Made by a program: the position numbers and the translations under genes. The notes beneath the pieces are model-generated. The model did no database searches. It saw only the letters and a program-made list of their open reading frames with translations, and was not told the DNA's origin. A DNA stretch of 64,000 nucleotides from Pohlia nutans (Eukaryota; Streptophyta; Bryopsida; Bryales; Mniaceae): positions 5,704,001 through 5,768,000 of the forward strand of contig CM040106.1 in assembly GCA_022496805.1 (NCBI GenBank). The letters run 5' to 3'. Shown here piece after piece: positions 1-11,419 of the stretch (position 1 is its first letter; every line of letters starts with the position of its first letter).

Positions 1-1
1 T

Positions 2-565
2 GGATTGCTATGTTATGAGGAATACGACAAGTTCACGCCAACCCCTTTTAATCCGAACAACATTAAAGTTCGACCTGGGCTAATACAATTCTTTCGTTTT
101 TTGTTTCAATACTATAATGTTGGAATTTGTTTTTCCATGCTTTCAATCGGTCTAAAAGAGGTCATGCAATATATCCTACCCAAAGACATCAGGAGGCAAT
201 TATTATTTGTAAACGGAAGGAACAAGTGTGGACAGCCGAGGAGCTATCCCTATTGCTTTAAGAAGCTCAAAGATCTCCTACGCCAACGAAATGCAAAGGA
301 GTACAGTTTTCCAAATAAAGTTCTCATAGTAGACGATTGTAGGCACAGGAATGTATATAATGGTGACTTGGCATGTTACTTTCCTACTTCATGGATGGGG
401 GAGAAAACGCCACCCAATCAGCATAGTGTTATCCCCAATATCAGCACCGCATTACTTCCTTTTATCTTTGGCCTTCGAAAATGTAGCTCAGTGAGAAGAT
501 TTCTTGAGGAGAATGAGTTGGATGGAAAGATTCAAGTGGAAGTTCTTAAAGCCGTGGCACATTAA
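2..565 (+). CDS. FCP1/NIF-like HAD phosphatase-domain protein, 3' part (copy A)
   Basis: The frame is open from the window edge, so the 5' end is missing. The visible 187 residues resemble the FCP1 homology domain of the HAD superfamily, the fold of RNA polymerase II CTD phosphatases and TIM50. Counting from the Leu codon at position 5, VRPGL at residues 22-26 matches the K/V-RPG-L strand, and VLIVDD at 106-111 matches the motif carrying the conserved Asp pair, followed by a YxGDLACYFP stretch like the usual YNPPxxAIxPP. The nucleophile motif (DxDGT) would lie upstream, outside the window. A C-terminal ALLPFIFGL-RRFLEENE segment is shared with the copy at about 2.9-3.6 kb. The frame has no internal stop, and an AATAAA lies 111 bases past the stop. 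Whether it is an active phosphatase cannot be judged. Confidence 0.6.
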   Translation, partial: GLLCYEEYDKFTPTPFNPNNIKVRPGLIQFFRFLFQYYNVGICFSMLSIGLKEVMQYILPKDIRRQLLFVNGRNKCGQPRSYPYCFKKLKDLLRQRNAKEYSFPNKVLIVDDCRHRNVYNGDLACYFPTSWMGEKTPPNQHSVIPNISTALLPFIFGLRKCSSVRRFLEENELDGKIQVEVLKAVAH

Positions 566-675
566 GCGGGTTTGCATTAAGTTTGATCATTTAGTTGGAC
601 TCCATGTACATGATGTAAAGAATGGTTGACGCATCCTTGAGTGCAGCGTTGTACATTGTATGATTCATTCTATGT

Positions 676-681
676 AATAAA
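676..681 (+). terminator. Candidate polyadenylation signal of copy A
   Basis: AATAAA lies downstream of the stop codon of the FCP1-like gene. The position is plausible for a plant 3' UTR, but a hexamer in AT-rich DNA is weak evidence. Confidence 0.35.
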
Positions 682-952
682 ATATTGTTCCATATATTTT
701 ATCTACCTCCGGGCAAGACCCTTCGGAAGATCCTTCGTTAAGATGGTGCCTATAAGTTTCAATTGAATTCTTCCTCAGTTTCGTTTTAGCTCAGTAGAGT
801 CACTCTTTGAGGAAATTGCACATGATAGATTGTTGATTGGACTGGAGGCCTCATCACTCAGTTGTACTGGTTGTACTTGATGATTTGATGAGGTGGCTTA
901 GCATGTATCGTAACAGCACGGGCGGCCACTCTTCTGGGAGATGCCACTGGTA

Positions 953-1136
953 GATGGCGTTCTATTGGGAGATCCCCTGTTGATTTCAGCTTACAGGGTC
1001 GTGAATCTCCTGAAGTTAGAAATCATCCAAGTTTTCCCGTGAGGGAAGGCGTTCTATCGGGACATCTCCTATTGATTTCAGCCTATAGGGGTCCCAATTC
1101 TCTCAAAGTTAGAAATCATCCAAGTTCTCCTATTCT
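953..1136. repeat. Two direct repeats of about 92 bp
   Basis: A unit beginning GATGGCGTTCTATTGGGA recurs from 1045 as GAAGGCGTTCTATCGGGA. Both contain TTGATTTCAGC and AAGTTAGAAATCATCCAAG. The copies differ at scattered positions, so the duplication is not recent. No gene is visible. Confidence 0.7.
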
Positions 1137-1139
1137 ATC

Positions 1140-2920
1140 GAGGGATCTTCCGATAGGATTTCACTGGAATCCCCTCGTGGTCAAAAACTCAGCTGTAGTC
1201 GACCGTCTTAAATGTCTTTTAGTCCAGAATTAGATAGTCCATATTTGAGCCCTTTTTCCAGAACTAGTTAAATGATGCATATATACAATAACGAACATAA
1301 TCGAGGACGTTTCTTACAAACTCAACTTTAGTAATCAATGGAAGGTAGTTCAAGTTGTGAGCAACGAGATCTTACAAGAAAATTGTGCATCCAACTTGTA
1401 TATCACAATCAATATTGCAAAAAGTGAGAAGGAAATAGGGTTTCTAAATTTAATCAATGTTGAAGTTGTTAAAGTTACGCTACTCGATTTTGTTAGTCGC
1501 CGCTCCTTCAACTTCAAAATTCAAGTGCATATTGTTTAGAACATAGAGTCGTGTAGTTTGGGTACATTGTGTAGCTATAGTTTTGAAGATTGTGTACTGA
1601 GATTTGTTGAGTGAATTGTATCACTCTACCTAAGTTTTCTCAAGAGCAGAAGCACCAAGTTGTGGTGTAACTTACAAGCAAATTTTCTATACATAAGGTT
1701 TCCGCTTCTTTCAGCATCAATTAATCCTCGCTAGTGCATCCTTGAAAAGAGATCAATGGCAACACGAAAAGCAAAGATGTGGGCGCCCAAGAATTTTGAG
1801 AGACCCAAAGAAGCGGAGATGTGCACTAGTAAAACGACTTGGAGAAGAAATTTCACCATTAATCGTGCTTTGAAAAGGCAAATTTGAATGTGTAGGTGCA
1901 ACATGTTCTCGCACAGCTAAAGTTTGCTTAAAGGTATAAAAAATGGTAATTTCATGATTGGAAGCGTATTGATTTAGCAATAAGACAAAGATAAATAGGT
2001 TCAAATTGAATGGTAGGTCAAGGTGTTGGATAGAAGATAGTGAATACATTAGACCACAACTTGTCTGTTATACAGTGAAATACGGTGAAAAGCCAATCAG
2101 GATTTGGGCTTGTGTAAAAACTTTTGAACTGTAAGCTTCTCATAGAAATAAATGTACAATGATTCAATATGTATACAAAAATATCTTAGAAAATTACTTA
2201 TGGATTATTATACACAATTATAAATTACATTCTAGTACGGTGGTTTTTTTAAGCAAGACAATGATTCAAAGCACAAATCCAAGAGCGCGAAACAATGGCT
2301 TGCATCACAACCATTTCATCTCCTTTGTAGTCTGTGCAATTACCATATTGGAATCCTATGGAGAAAATGTAGGCACTTGTGAAATAGCGTTTAAACAAGT
2401 GTCCAACACTTTGAAGAGAATTTCTATATTTATATAATTGTATGCACTCCGTATCTTCGTTTGGATGTGATGGATTGTTGGGCACCTTATAAGAGCATGC
2501 TTCAAAGATTTGATGTTGTTTTGAAAATTAGAGGCTAAGAAATACTGAACTTTAACTAATTATGGACTATTGTGTAGTCTAGAATAAAGTCGGCTTGCAG
2601 TTGATATACTAGAAATAGTGAAACCATACAAAATGAAACATTCTAAATATGAACATATATTGCATTTTCAATACACCATTCACAATAGGCCATTCACAAT
2701 ATGAAGAAAAACATTTGTGCAACTGAAAATTGAATCCAATATCATATCAAAGTACAAGCAAATTGACGATTCAAATTGCCAAGAGTAATTGCACAACTAA
2801 ATGGCTGAAACTAACGGCTAAGCTAACTACTCACACAATTTGCATAAGCAAATGCAAAAGAAGACTCTTAGCCGGCAACCGAAAACAATCCACAGTGGAC
2901 AACAAAAAATAGAGAGATCT
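1140..2920. other. AT-rich stretch without a recognisable gene
   Basis: Only short frames occur. A 43-codon frame starting MATRKAKMWAPKNF at about 1756 on + has no features I recognise. No repeat or RNA gene stands out. Confidence 0.5.
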
Positions 2921-3565
2921 CTATAGATGGCCGAATTTAATAGCACGAGCAACCACGTAATGAATTTGGCCAAGACGAGGTGAACACTTAATGTATTCAC
3001 TGATTGACTCAAACATATGCAATGGATAAATAAATGGTAGAAGATTGGTAGCAACATTAGTAATAGCGCCGGACCTGCATGATGAGCTCAACTCCTCCTG
3101 AAATGGCAATGGTATGTAGCAAATTGAATCTGGGGCTTCCTGAAGAGCTACAAGGTTCACATCGGTAAGGATGACCTGGTTGGGGTTGCAAACATCCTTG
3201 GAATGACGCTTAGAATATAGAGTCCACAGGACCTAATAACACCAAGGATAATTCTCATTGCCTTCAAAATACTCTCTACAAAAAATAAATGCAATCTTGC
3301 TAATGACATCCCTCGGGAGTAGGTACTTCAATAAGGGAATCAAGTCCTGAGAAGACATTTTGGACCACAACCCCACATCGAACTTTTCTAATAACATTCC
3401 AAACAACTTCTTAAGACTAGGTTGCTTGACAACGTTCCGATGAGCATTTCATTTGTCCGGCTGAACATTCGGATTGATGTAGCAAAGCAATCGAGCAACA
3501 TATAGGACAATACATTTCTTCGTTGGATGAGGTTGAGCGAATCCAGCATCCGTGGAGAAGTCTAC
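2921..3565 (-). pseudogene. FCP1/NIF-like HAD-domain gene, decayed copy B
   Basis: Read on the minus strand from a probable splice acceptor (TATGTTCAG, ending at 3566). The translation gives KKCIVLYVARLLCY, which looks like a degraded K-K-LVLDLNGLL nucleophile strand. Then come LKKLFGMLLEKFDVGLWSK (the RPG-FL-FCF--FDVGIWSS strand), VILTDV in place of the VLIVDD motif, and ATNVATNLLPFIYPL, matching ALLPFIFGL of copy A. The nucleophile Asp is not seen in the first motif and only one Asp remains in the second. There is an in-frame TAG near the middle and a frame change close to 3420. It is almost certainly a dead paralogue. The palindrome at 3611-3630 sits in the intron just upstream. Confidence 0.6.
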
Positions 3566-3610
3566 CTGAACATAGAAATAGAATGCACAAAACATAGAAA
3601 GATAAACTCA

Positions 3611-3630
3611 TATCGGCTAGCAGCCGATAG
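3611..3630. repeat. Intronic palindrome, best copy
   Basis: TATCGGCTAGCAGCCGATA has 8-bp arms that are exact reverse complements around a 3-bp centre. It lies about 45 bp upstream of the predicted 3' splice site of copy B. Related copies lie near 4291, 5782, 5814, 6615, 6871, 11420, 11467 and 12241. Confidence 0.75.
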
Positions 3631-4173
3631 CGACAAAATATGGAAATGACTATGAAATGGCAAAGGGGACATGCAGCATGGCTACCGAGTAGAGTAAACG
3701 AGAATCATCAAGATTGACAAGATAACAAAATAGTCAATAACATAAGCAAACATAGATAACATCAAGACTAAATTGAAATTTTCTATAGAACAAGATGATT
3801 AGCGGCGGCTGTAGGGTAAAATCATAGACGCAAGAGGATACATATAAGCTGGAGGAGCAGCCTACATGTCAGCCGGCAGAGAGAGTATAGCATGACAACG
3901 ACGACGTAGGATTGGAAGCAGATAGCATGCGGCTCAAACATACAAGAAAGAAAAATGAACAATGCTACCAACACCAAGATGAAAATAGAGTAAAACATGC
4001 AACTGAGACATGGGAGGAAAATATAGGGTTGAGATAAAAAATAAAATAGTCATTCCACGTAAAGTAATTATACAAAAATATCGAAAATGAGTTCTCAAAA
4101 TTGTATAGCTAGGTTTGATAAGTATCAACACTAGACTAGGAAGTATATACGAATATACACCTAGCTTGTCAAA

Positions 4174-4190
4174 TATATACACACACACAC

Positions 4191-4249
<59 letters not shown>
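4174..4249. repeat. (AC)n(AT)n microsatellite
   Basis: A short ACACAC run passes into an almost pure AT run of about 60 bp. Any frame through it encodes only alternating Ile-Tyr/His and is not coding. Confidence 0.95.
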
Positions 4250-4253
<4 letters not shown>

Positions 4254-4290
4254 CACAAATTCTACAAGGTTACAAAATTCCTAAACATCG

Positions 4291-4309
4291 TATCGGCCGG
4301 CAGTCGACA
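4291..4309. repeat. Intronic palindrome, diverged copy
   Basis: TATCGGCCGGCAGTCGACA differs from the best copy at 3611 by a few bases. It lies directly after the AT microsatellite in the interval between the two minus-strand FCP1-like copies. Confidence 0.55.
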
Positions 4310-4801
4310 TGCAGATCGACATCCTCTTTGAGGTTGCCGAGTGCCTAGACTTGAAAATCTCTACCGCTCAAAAACTAGATGGAGTGTATAAAACTCTGGA
4401 TGGGAGGTTTGACTTGAAAATTCTCCATAAAAATAAATGGATGGAAGATGCGTAATCTATTAGAGAGTAGCATAGGGAACAAGCTCTGGGCTCGGGGGTG
4501 CATTCCCTCTTATATTTTGCATACACGTGCGTTCGGGACCTATTTATTGGGGGGTTATCTACCTTGCAAAAAGGATTATAAGGTGATGGTACTTTACATG
4601 TAAAGAGCTTGAAAATATTATATGTGATGGTATTTTACATGTAAATATGTTTCACTATTTTAAAATCCCTTATATTACATGTACATTTTTTACAAAATTT
4701 ATCTACAATGAATATATTGGACCCTATTTTTAATCGCACGTTGTTTCTAAATTTTTTGCCAGTGCTCCCCACGAGGCTCCTAGTACTCTTTGTATTGTGG
4801 G

Positions 4802-5575
4802 TCATTGGGAAACATGCGACGCTTCCCTGATTATGTGATAAGTTGCACCAAACTCAGGAACCGTGCTCCCAGAAAACTTCAACTTCCAAAGGAAGTGCTG
4901 AAGAGTCTTAGTCAAAGAAGGCTTTACACGAGGCTTCAGCTTTCTCTCCAAATACATTCTACACTGAGGAGGGTGCAAGGCGTTGAATGGATTGTTGAGA
5001 ACATTCTTGTACGGGGTGTCATCAACAAGAAGGGTGTTATCCACAATGGCACCAAGGGCTTGCAGTTTGGGGTTCCGCTTAAGCAACTGGGACAATGGCT
5101 TCAACAAAATTGGCCTGCTGGGATACGCAGGGTTCCTATATTTAGTCTCCCTACACAAATTTTGGCCGAATGTTAGACAATCTTCAGGTAGGCAAGGGAT
5201 TATTTACTGAATAAACTTGATCCTAGGAGCGAGGTTGTCCTCCCGCACGCATGACCAGAAAATAATCTCAAAATCAGCATCGACACAAAAATTCAAAAAG
5301 TCCATAAGACGTAGCCTAGCTCAACGCTCACTCTTCTTCATTTGAAGACCCCGGGTTTAATCCTCCCCGGGAGAAAATAAATGAGCGTTCCATTTATGCC
5401 CAAAACATGAAAGTATATGTCGAGGGCTACCTTAGGAGCACGAGAGAAGGTAGGCAACAACTCCGTGTTGCCAGCAGCATTGTGCAACTGCTGAGAAGTT
5501 TTGCCACAGGAGTCAGACACATCATGACCATCACTTCATTTGCAGTCCAACGGCTCCTCAGAAGAACACTTTGCC
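4802..5575 (-). pseudogene. FCP1/NIF-like HAD-domain gene, decayed copy C
   Basis: The minus-strand translation, across several frame breaks, shows the FCP1 homology domain in order. VALDIYFHVLGINGTLIY carries the INGTL remnant of the DxDGT(L/V) nucleophile motif at about 5440-5390. Then come LRLMDFLNFCVDADFEIIFW, LTFGQNLCRETKY, ILLKPLSQLL and NTLLVDDTPYKNVLNNPFN, the last closely matching the LLLDDSPYK-LLN-P motif that follows the second strand. The nucleophile Asp residues appear lost (VLGING instead of VLDLDG), while the distal LVDD is kept. The frame changes near 5340 and 5310, and a stop interrupts it near 5210. The downstream end is a single 118-residue frame. This is the best preserved of the two minus-strand copies but is not expected to be catalytic. 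Confidence 0.65.
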
Positions 5576-5626
5576 AATAGAAGAACCATAATGAACATAA
5601 GGAATCAAATGCAAAACATACATGGG

Positions 5627-5629
<3 letters not shown>

Positions 5630-5719
<90 letters not shown>

Positions 5720-5720
5720 T
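5630..5720. repeat. (AT)n microsatellite
   Basis: About 90 bp of nearly pure alternating AT lies upstream (minus-strand sense) of the FCP1-like exon of copy C, probably within an intron. Confidence 0.95.
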
Positions 5721-5781
5721 AAAAGAACCAAAAATTACAGGACATAATATGATATTAGCTTGTGAAAAATATTCAAACATG

Positions 5782-5828
5782 TATTGGCTAGTAGCTGACA
5801 TAAGTATCTCTTAGCGGACAGCCAATAC
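5782..5828. repeat. Two adjacent diverged intronic palindromes
   Basis: TATTGGCTAGTAGCTGACA at 5782 and GCGGACAGCCAATA at 5814 are degenerate relatives of the palindrome at 3611. They lie upstream, in minus-strand sense, of the FCP1-like exon of copy C. Confidence 0.45.
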
Positions 5829-6289
5829 AAACTATGTAAAAGCTAGACCAAATAGCACAATGGTCCTCAAAGACCACACCGAAGAGGATAGGTTAAACTA
5901 CGTTAAAGCTGCTACATTTTCAACGCACAAATCAATGACACCTACGAACAATAGGCTATTGAAAAATTTGAGGTTGTCTAAGACAAGCCTCTTGATAGCA
6001 CAGGTCGAGCAAGACAGATGGCTGCCTCCGGAGTTGGAGACAGAGACTCATTTGGGTCATCTAGCTCCGCCGCATTTGGAGGAAAGTTAGACTCTACCAT
6101 CTCCAACGTCACCTCCATTATTCTTGACATGGCTCCACCGCCATCCCGTTGCATCGAACGCGTAGGAAGTCAAATCGCCAATGGAGAGGAGATGTGTGCG
6201 TCCAATGAAGGAGTTGGCCCTCTATGAGAAACCCCAGCAGATGCCACCTATTCTATTGGCTGGCAAGTGACAGTCAATGAACCGTAAGC

Positions 6290-7056
6290 GAACTAGAGAG
6301 ACGTCTTAAGCATTCCACTCTCGTACCGTCGGATTTCTTCAGACGATGGAGCAGCTGGTAGATCCACCGTCATTGAGTTATCTGCATCCCCTGCCCTTTG
6401 GGGAGATCAAGACCTTCAAATTTGCTTTTGCTTCAATAGAGGTTGTTCCAAATCCGCCTCCAAATCATAATCCTGCTTGGATTTGGAGAAATTGATATTC
6501 TTGCCCGGTGTTGGAGGGAGGGGACTCAACATGTGCGGGAGGCAAACCGGGGTGGATGACCGAAGGGGCTTGGTCGCTTTATTAGTCTCCATCTCTATTA
6601 CATTGACCTCTGGTTGTCGGCTGCGAGCCGATACCGTGCTTGCAGATGGTCGGACGGGAGCAGCACACGATAACCCTCCGAAGATAATCTGAGGTTATCA
6701 CCACGTTGTTTGGCACACCGGGTTGTGGGGTAAATGTGGGAGATGGAACTAAGTTCAAGTTCATTCCCTGCACCCTCTTTAAGCCGCGCGCATCTTCCAT
6801 GTCGTTTCGCACAAACTCCAAAACAGGACGCTCAATCCTATGCATAGGTGAACAATAACATTAGGAAAGTGTTGGCAAGCAGCTCATACGAGATGGAAAA
6901 GCAGATAAGTTAAAACATAAATCAAGAGTAGACTAAGAGAATAAAGCGTACCAAAGTAATTTCAGTGATTTTGCCTCCACCCCAAATGCTCACAAGAGCG
7001 GACTTCTTTGCAGTCAGGGAGGGCTTTAAAAGCTGCTCTAAGAGATTGTAGTTGAC
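6290..7056 (-). pseudogene. Probable upstream exons of the copy C gene, product unrecognised
   Basis: Three minus-strand coding-like blocks are separated by short intron-like gaps. The first (about 7056-6955) reads LLEQLLKPSLTAKKSALVSI and ends at a GTACGC donor. The second (about 6847-6700) starts after TATGCATAG and reads IERPVLEFVRNDMEDARGLK, then a Pro-rich stretch. The third (from about 6610) starts after GACAACCAG and reads VNVIEMETNKATKPLRSSTP. Both gaps contain the palindrome (6871, 6615) near the acceptor. I recognise no domain. Joining these blocks to the FCP1-like domain downstream rests only on strand, order and spacing. Stops appear in the third block. Confidence 0.35.
6615..6633. 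repeat. Intronic palindrome
   Basis: TGTCGGCTGCGAGCCGATA pairs GTCGGCT with AGCCGAT around a short centre. It abuts a putative splice acceptor on the minus strand. A weaker copy, GTTGGCAAGCAGCTCATA, lies at 6871. Confidence 0.55.
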
Positions 7057-7064
7057 TCCACATA

Positions 7065-7287
7065 CACTACTAGAAAATCATGACCAAATGAAGTGAAAAT
7101 CAACAAATCTATGTTGTCTAGGGCACAGCAATGATCGATTTCACTGAATTTTAAACTTTTTGTAATAATCAACACTTTGCTGTTTTTTTTTTGTTGATTT
7201 GAATAGTACAATGACCAAATCAACAGTTTGTTGCCTACTTCTTGTTGATTTGAATAATATAATGACCAAATCAACAAAATTTTAGTG
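7065..7287. mobile_element. Possible CACTA-type MITE remnant
   Basis: The left end CACTACTAGAAAATC matches the terminal sequence of the MITE at 11723. A possible right end TTTTAGTG lies at 7287, but the two ends pair poorly and no 3-bp target duplication is seen. The interior holds two diverged direct repeats around AATGACCAAATCAACA. Confidence 0.3.
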
Positions 7288-7862
7288 AATGTGGAATCTT
7301 TTTGGAACATTTCCTGGAATCTTTTGGGAATCTTTTGGGAATAATTTGGAATCTATTGGAGTATTATAGAACCTATTGGATTGTTATTCAATCTTTTGAA
7401 TCTTTTGCAATTTATGGACTCGATTTTTCAAAAGGTGATTTTTTTACTTTTGAACAATTTCTGGCACCCATGACAAATAGATCCAATTAGATTTAAATTC
7501 TTTATACAAACTCTTGACAAGATTGTGAACATAATCTCCAAGGATGAAAAGCATCAAAGCACAAGATTATGACTTTCAAAACACTTAAAACTTTTAAAAC
7601 ACCCTTATTTGGGCAAAATTGAAACATCATGGTTGAAGTTCTATGTACTCTCAAATTTTTTTGATCCCTAAATTAAATGACTGCTCAACCATTTTTTGAT
7701 CGCAGCCCAAACAAAAGTGACTACCTGTGGGCAGAAAATGACATTTTCCAAGTTTTCATTTTTTTAGCGTATAGTACATAACTATTGGGATCATATTTGC
7801 CTCAAACTTTTAGTATCCTAACAATGGGTTGCTGCATTCCCTTGTTGTTCGACATGCTTTAA

Positions 7863-7980
7863 CACTAGTAGAAAAGGTAAAACTGCCGAGGGAGATGCCC
7901 ACGTAAGCAATATTCAATTCCACGCATGCACAGTGATTTTGCCGTGGCATATCCCAAGGGCGCCACCTTTTCTACTAGTG
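7863..7980. mobile_element. 118-bp CACTA-type MITE
   Basis: The termini CACTAGTAGAAAAGG and CCTTTTCTACTAGTG are inverted repeats, flanked on both sides by TAA. A 3-bp target duplication and CACTA ends are the signature of the CACTA (EnSpm) superfamily. There is no coding capacity, so it would depend on an autonomous element that is not present here. Confidence 0.85.
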
Positions 7981-7989
7981 TAAGTGCTT

Positions 7990-9060
7990 GCCATTTCAAA
8001 ATTTGAAGTCTAGCATATGACAAGATACCAAAGTCATTCTCTTTTCACATAGATAACTTAAAATAAAACGAGTTTGTTTTGTAATCATTTGATACTAGAA
8101 TGAGTGCTTTACGTAATTTGATTATATAACTGCAATTTTGCAGACTTTCAATAAGAAGAGACATGCAGGCTGATACTCCTTAAATTAAAGCTGTTGAAGA
8201 TGAATTTTGACACACTTCGGCTGTTGTCTGACTTTCAGCTCTAACAGAAACAATCACAGGGACGCCCAAACAAAAAAACCCACTTGAATGGGACGACAGT
8301 CACTGATCTGTGAACCTTTTTTTTTTTCTTTCTTCTCTAAATCTTTGTGTAGGAAACTTGGAATCTTCTTTTTGTTTCAACACAATAATCCGTTTTTTTG
8401 AAACATTCAATCAATTGAACTCATTAACCTTTGAGTGACCAATTGACTATTGTTTGATCGTACCCCAAATAGCAGTGATTGCCCATGATTAGTAAATGAC
8501 AATTTCAAGTTTTAATATCTTGTCAAAATTGGGGGGAGAGATCATGTTCTAGTGTTGTTTGATACATTGCATTTGCAATATTGAGGTGTAGTAAGGAATT
8601 TTTCAACGACATAGACCTCAATATTGTCTTAGTGTTATAAAACTTACTACTTCGGGAAACTAACGATGTTCTCTCCTTTGAAAATTTTTCTTTTTAAATT
8701 TTAGAATAGAATGTTTAGTTTTAACCAATCATACCAAATTTCATACTCTAAATGAAGAATTCGTAATTTTGGTGAATTTCAAATGGAAAATGCATCTAAA
8801 TTCATTAGATGAGTATTTGAAACTCTTTTTCAAACTTTCACCATACAAATAATTACCAAACATCATGCTTCTCATTTTCTCTTTTGAACCAAACTTCATC
8901 ATAGTTGCTGAAGTGACATCTTATAACACATCTAGGTTATTCCCTTACCCCTCTGTCATTTAAGGGTTAGCATAATCATTCGCAATCAAGGAAAAAAAAA
9001 AAAAAAAAAACTGTAGTAAAAAATATATCTTTATTCATCAAATTCTAAGTATGGTGAGTA
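7990..9060. other. AT-rich stretch without a recognisable gene
   Basis: Only short frames and homopolymer runs are seen, including a run of about 19 A at 8992-9010. The A run might be the tail of an old retroposed sequence, but no body can be recognised next to it. Confidence 0.5.
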
Positions 9061-9559
9061 GATTAGAGTGATAAGTGTTAATTGTGAGGTCACAATTCAA
9101 GCCCGAATGTCGTTCGTGGTGATGAAGTCGAGCTGCCCAAAAATTCTAGGCATCCCAAAAACATTCTCTTGCCCGAAAAATCCGGGCATCAATAAATTTA
9201 AATTTATTTTATAAAATTAATTTATTTTTGGTGACTAGAGCAACAGAAAATATCAACGATACTTTGTTCATTCATGTCCTAATTAACGCGATTGAATCAA
9301 CAGTCGAGACCAACGATGTCCTGTTGGTTTTCTGTTGATCCGGTCTCAGAATTTCTACTAGTGCAAAGAGGTTTGTGTTTGAAATTAGGAAGAGGAAGAA
9401 GAGACAAACACAAGGCTTTACTAAATTTTTATCTTGTTTTATGATTATTAATTTAGTTTTCTTTTCTTTTCTTTTCATCATTCTATTTAATATATGGGTT
9501 TGTTATACTTCCCAAGCAACGGACGAATGTAACAAGTTTCTTCAAAATACATCAATGTG

Positions 9560-9865
9560 AAGAACTACTATCTTAGGTTTACTTAGACTTGAGGTTCTGA
9601 TTATATTTTAAAGTTGAGTTAGGATTTTGAACTAGATTTAGGTCTATGCTAAGTGGTCTACTTAGATTTGGTTGTTGGTTTAGAATGTCTAATCAACATT
9701 AAGATTAGGTTTACGATGTCTAATGATATTTAGAATTAGGTTTAGAGCTTTTAATTAGAATTAGGTTTAGGGTTTCTAATAAGGTCTAGGGTTAGGGTTT
9801 CCAATTAGGTTTAGGATTATGGTTTTTTATTAGGTTAAGGGTTACGTTAGGATTAGACTAAGTTC
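9560..9865. repeat. Degenerate telomere-like repeats (TTTAGGG-type)
   Basis: Diverged words such as TAGGTTTAGGGTTTC, CTAGGGTTAGGGTTTCC and TTAGGTTTAGGATTA recur about every 30 bp. They resemble the plant telomere heptamer TTTAGGG, but the array is far from perfect. It could also be a simple repeat that happens to approach this sequence. Confidence 0.55.
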
Positions 9866-9900
9866 ATCCAAATTATCATTCTTCATCATTAATAGAGTTT

Positions 9901-10015
9901 CATTCATCAATGCAATTTCATCCAATCTTAGGGTCACATTCATCAATGCAATTTCATCCAATCCTGGGATTTCATTCATCAATGAAATTTCATCCATTGC
10001 TATGGTTTCATTATG
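9901..10015. repeat. 36-bp tandem repeat, three copies
   Basis: Units starting CATTCATCAATG(C/A)AATTTCATCC begin at 9901, 9937 and 9973. The frame through them on the minus strand gives repeated MNE-LDEIAL. The repeat is clear, but coding is doubtful. Confidence 0.75.
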
Positions 10016-10651
10016 CAAGAATAACATTTATACATTCAAAATTGAAGTAAGTTTGGAAGGGGGGTTGAAAACATATAGTGAATGAATGATTTAATAGAAA
10101 GAATTACTATCCGCAGTAATAAAACATGGAGAATAAGTGTTGGTCACTAAAATGAGTCTTATGGGTGCTTAAAAAATTGGATTTCAATAAATGATATGTC
10201 AATAGAAAGCTCATTTAAAGATCTACTATGTGCAAAAGTTTCAAAGCAGTGCAATGAAAAATGCAGAAGATATGGTCCAGCAAAGTTGATACTTGTGAAG
10301 ACAAGAGCAGATGACCTTTCTTCACTTCCCGAAGCACCGTGGTCGCCTTACAGCTTGAATCAAAGTGATCTTTACGTCTTTGAAAAGCCAACTTTAATAA
10401 GCACCTTCACCAACAAGTTTCACATCATTTGATGAAGATTTGTGCCCACCATGGCTCTCCAAAGATAACTTTTAGCTTTGAGCGCCTGTTTGACTCTACT
10501 CTACTAAAGTTATCGTATCTTCTAAGTGCCAAGTCCAAATATAGTGAATTGTATCTTAATAGAAATCTAGAAATAAGATGAACATGCTCATTAAGGTCTA
10601 AAACCTAAAGATAAGTTTTCTACAGGTGAAACTACAGGTGACCAAATCGGA

Positions 10652-10750
10652 GGTAGGCAAGAAGAGGGCAAGAGAGAAACAAAAAACGGAGAGGAGCAAG
10701 AAGGAAAAAGGGGGAGAGAGAGAGAGTGAGTAAAGAAGAAGAAGAGGAGT
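10652..10750 (+). repeat. Polypurine tract
   Basis: About 100 bp is almost entirely A and G on the + strand, including a GAGAGAGAGAGA run and GAAGAAGAAGAGGAG. The minus-strand frames here are Ser/Leu/Pro-rich by composition only. Confidence 0.7.
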
Positions 10751-11419
10751 TTTGTTGGTGGAAGGGATGACCAAGTTGATAAGGTCAGATGAGACCATCC
10801 ATTTGAATGGCTCTTTATTATCCTTATCATGTTTGATGCCATCCATTCCATCATTCATCAACGGCTCCAGTTTCGCAAGCCATGCCTTCTAGATGGCAAC
10901 TCCGATTGTTGAATTGCTTGTTCCACCGTGTTCACATATACGATATCATTATATTAATCATTTAGCTTAATATCATTAACTATTCCATCTCATATCCATC
11001 TAATAAAAACACACACTAGCTAAGAAGCAGTGTTTCTACAATTTCAAGGTGTTATTTCCAAAACATCCCAGTGGTACTCGCATTGCTAAAATACATAAAA
11101 TTCTAATAACCATTCTATTTTGTCTAATTCATATTAAGATATATAGATTTTGCTTATATCCAACCTTTTCACCATGTAATAATAGCTTTTAAACTGACAC
11201 ATGCTCGCTACCGTCTTCACCAATCAATTCCCCGGCCAACCTAAAAACCACATCGAACACCTTCATTTAGCACTCCGATGTCTTGTCGCTGGTGAAGACC
11301 AGTGGAAGCATACTGGGAACCTTTTCTTCCACAAAATGTACCACCACTACTTGCTTAGCTGCCTGAAAGATGGAATGAGTACAAATTTAGCACAGTAGAA
11401 ATTTCAAGCGGCTAATCCA

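Noticed and set aside
1753..2049. 98-residue minus-strand frame
   Set aside because: No recognisable motif, AT-rich surroundings and no promoter or homologue in the window.
9231..9363. Right end TTTCTACTAGTG of a possible CACTA-type element
   Set aside because: No matching left end with a target duplication was found; the candidate at 9233 (GACTAGAG) pairs poorly.
10196..10432. 78-residue + frame, MSIESSFKDLLCAKVSK...
   Set aside because: It looks mildly coding, but no family, partner exon or repeat supports it.
10591..10861. Two overlapping Ser/Leu/Pro-rich minus frames resembling signal peptides
   Set aside because: They are the complement of a polypurine tract; open frames in two registers show composition, not coding.
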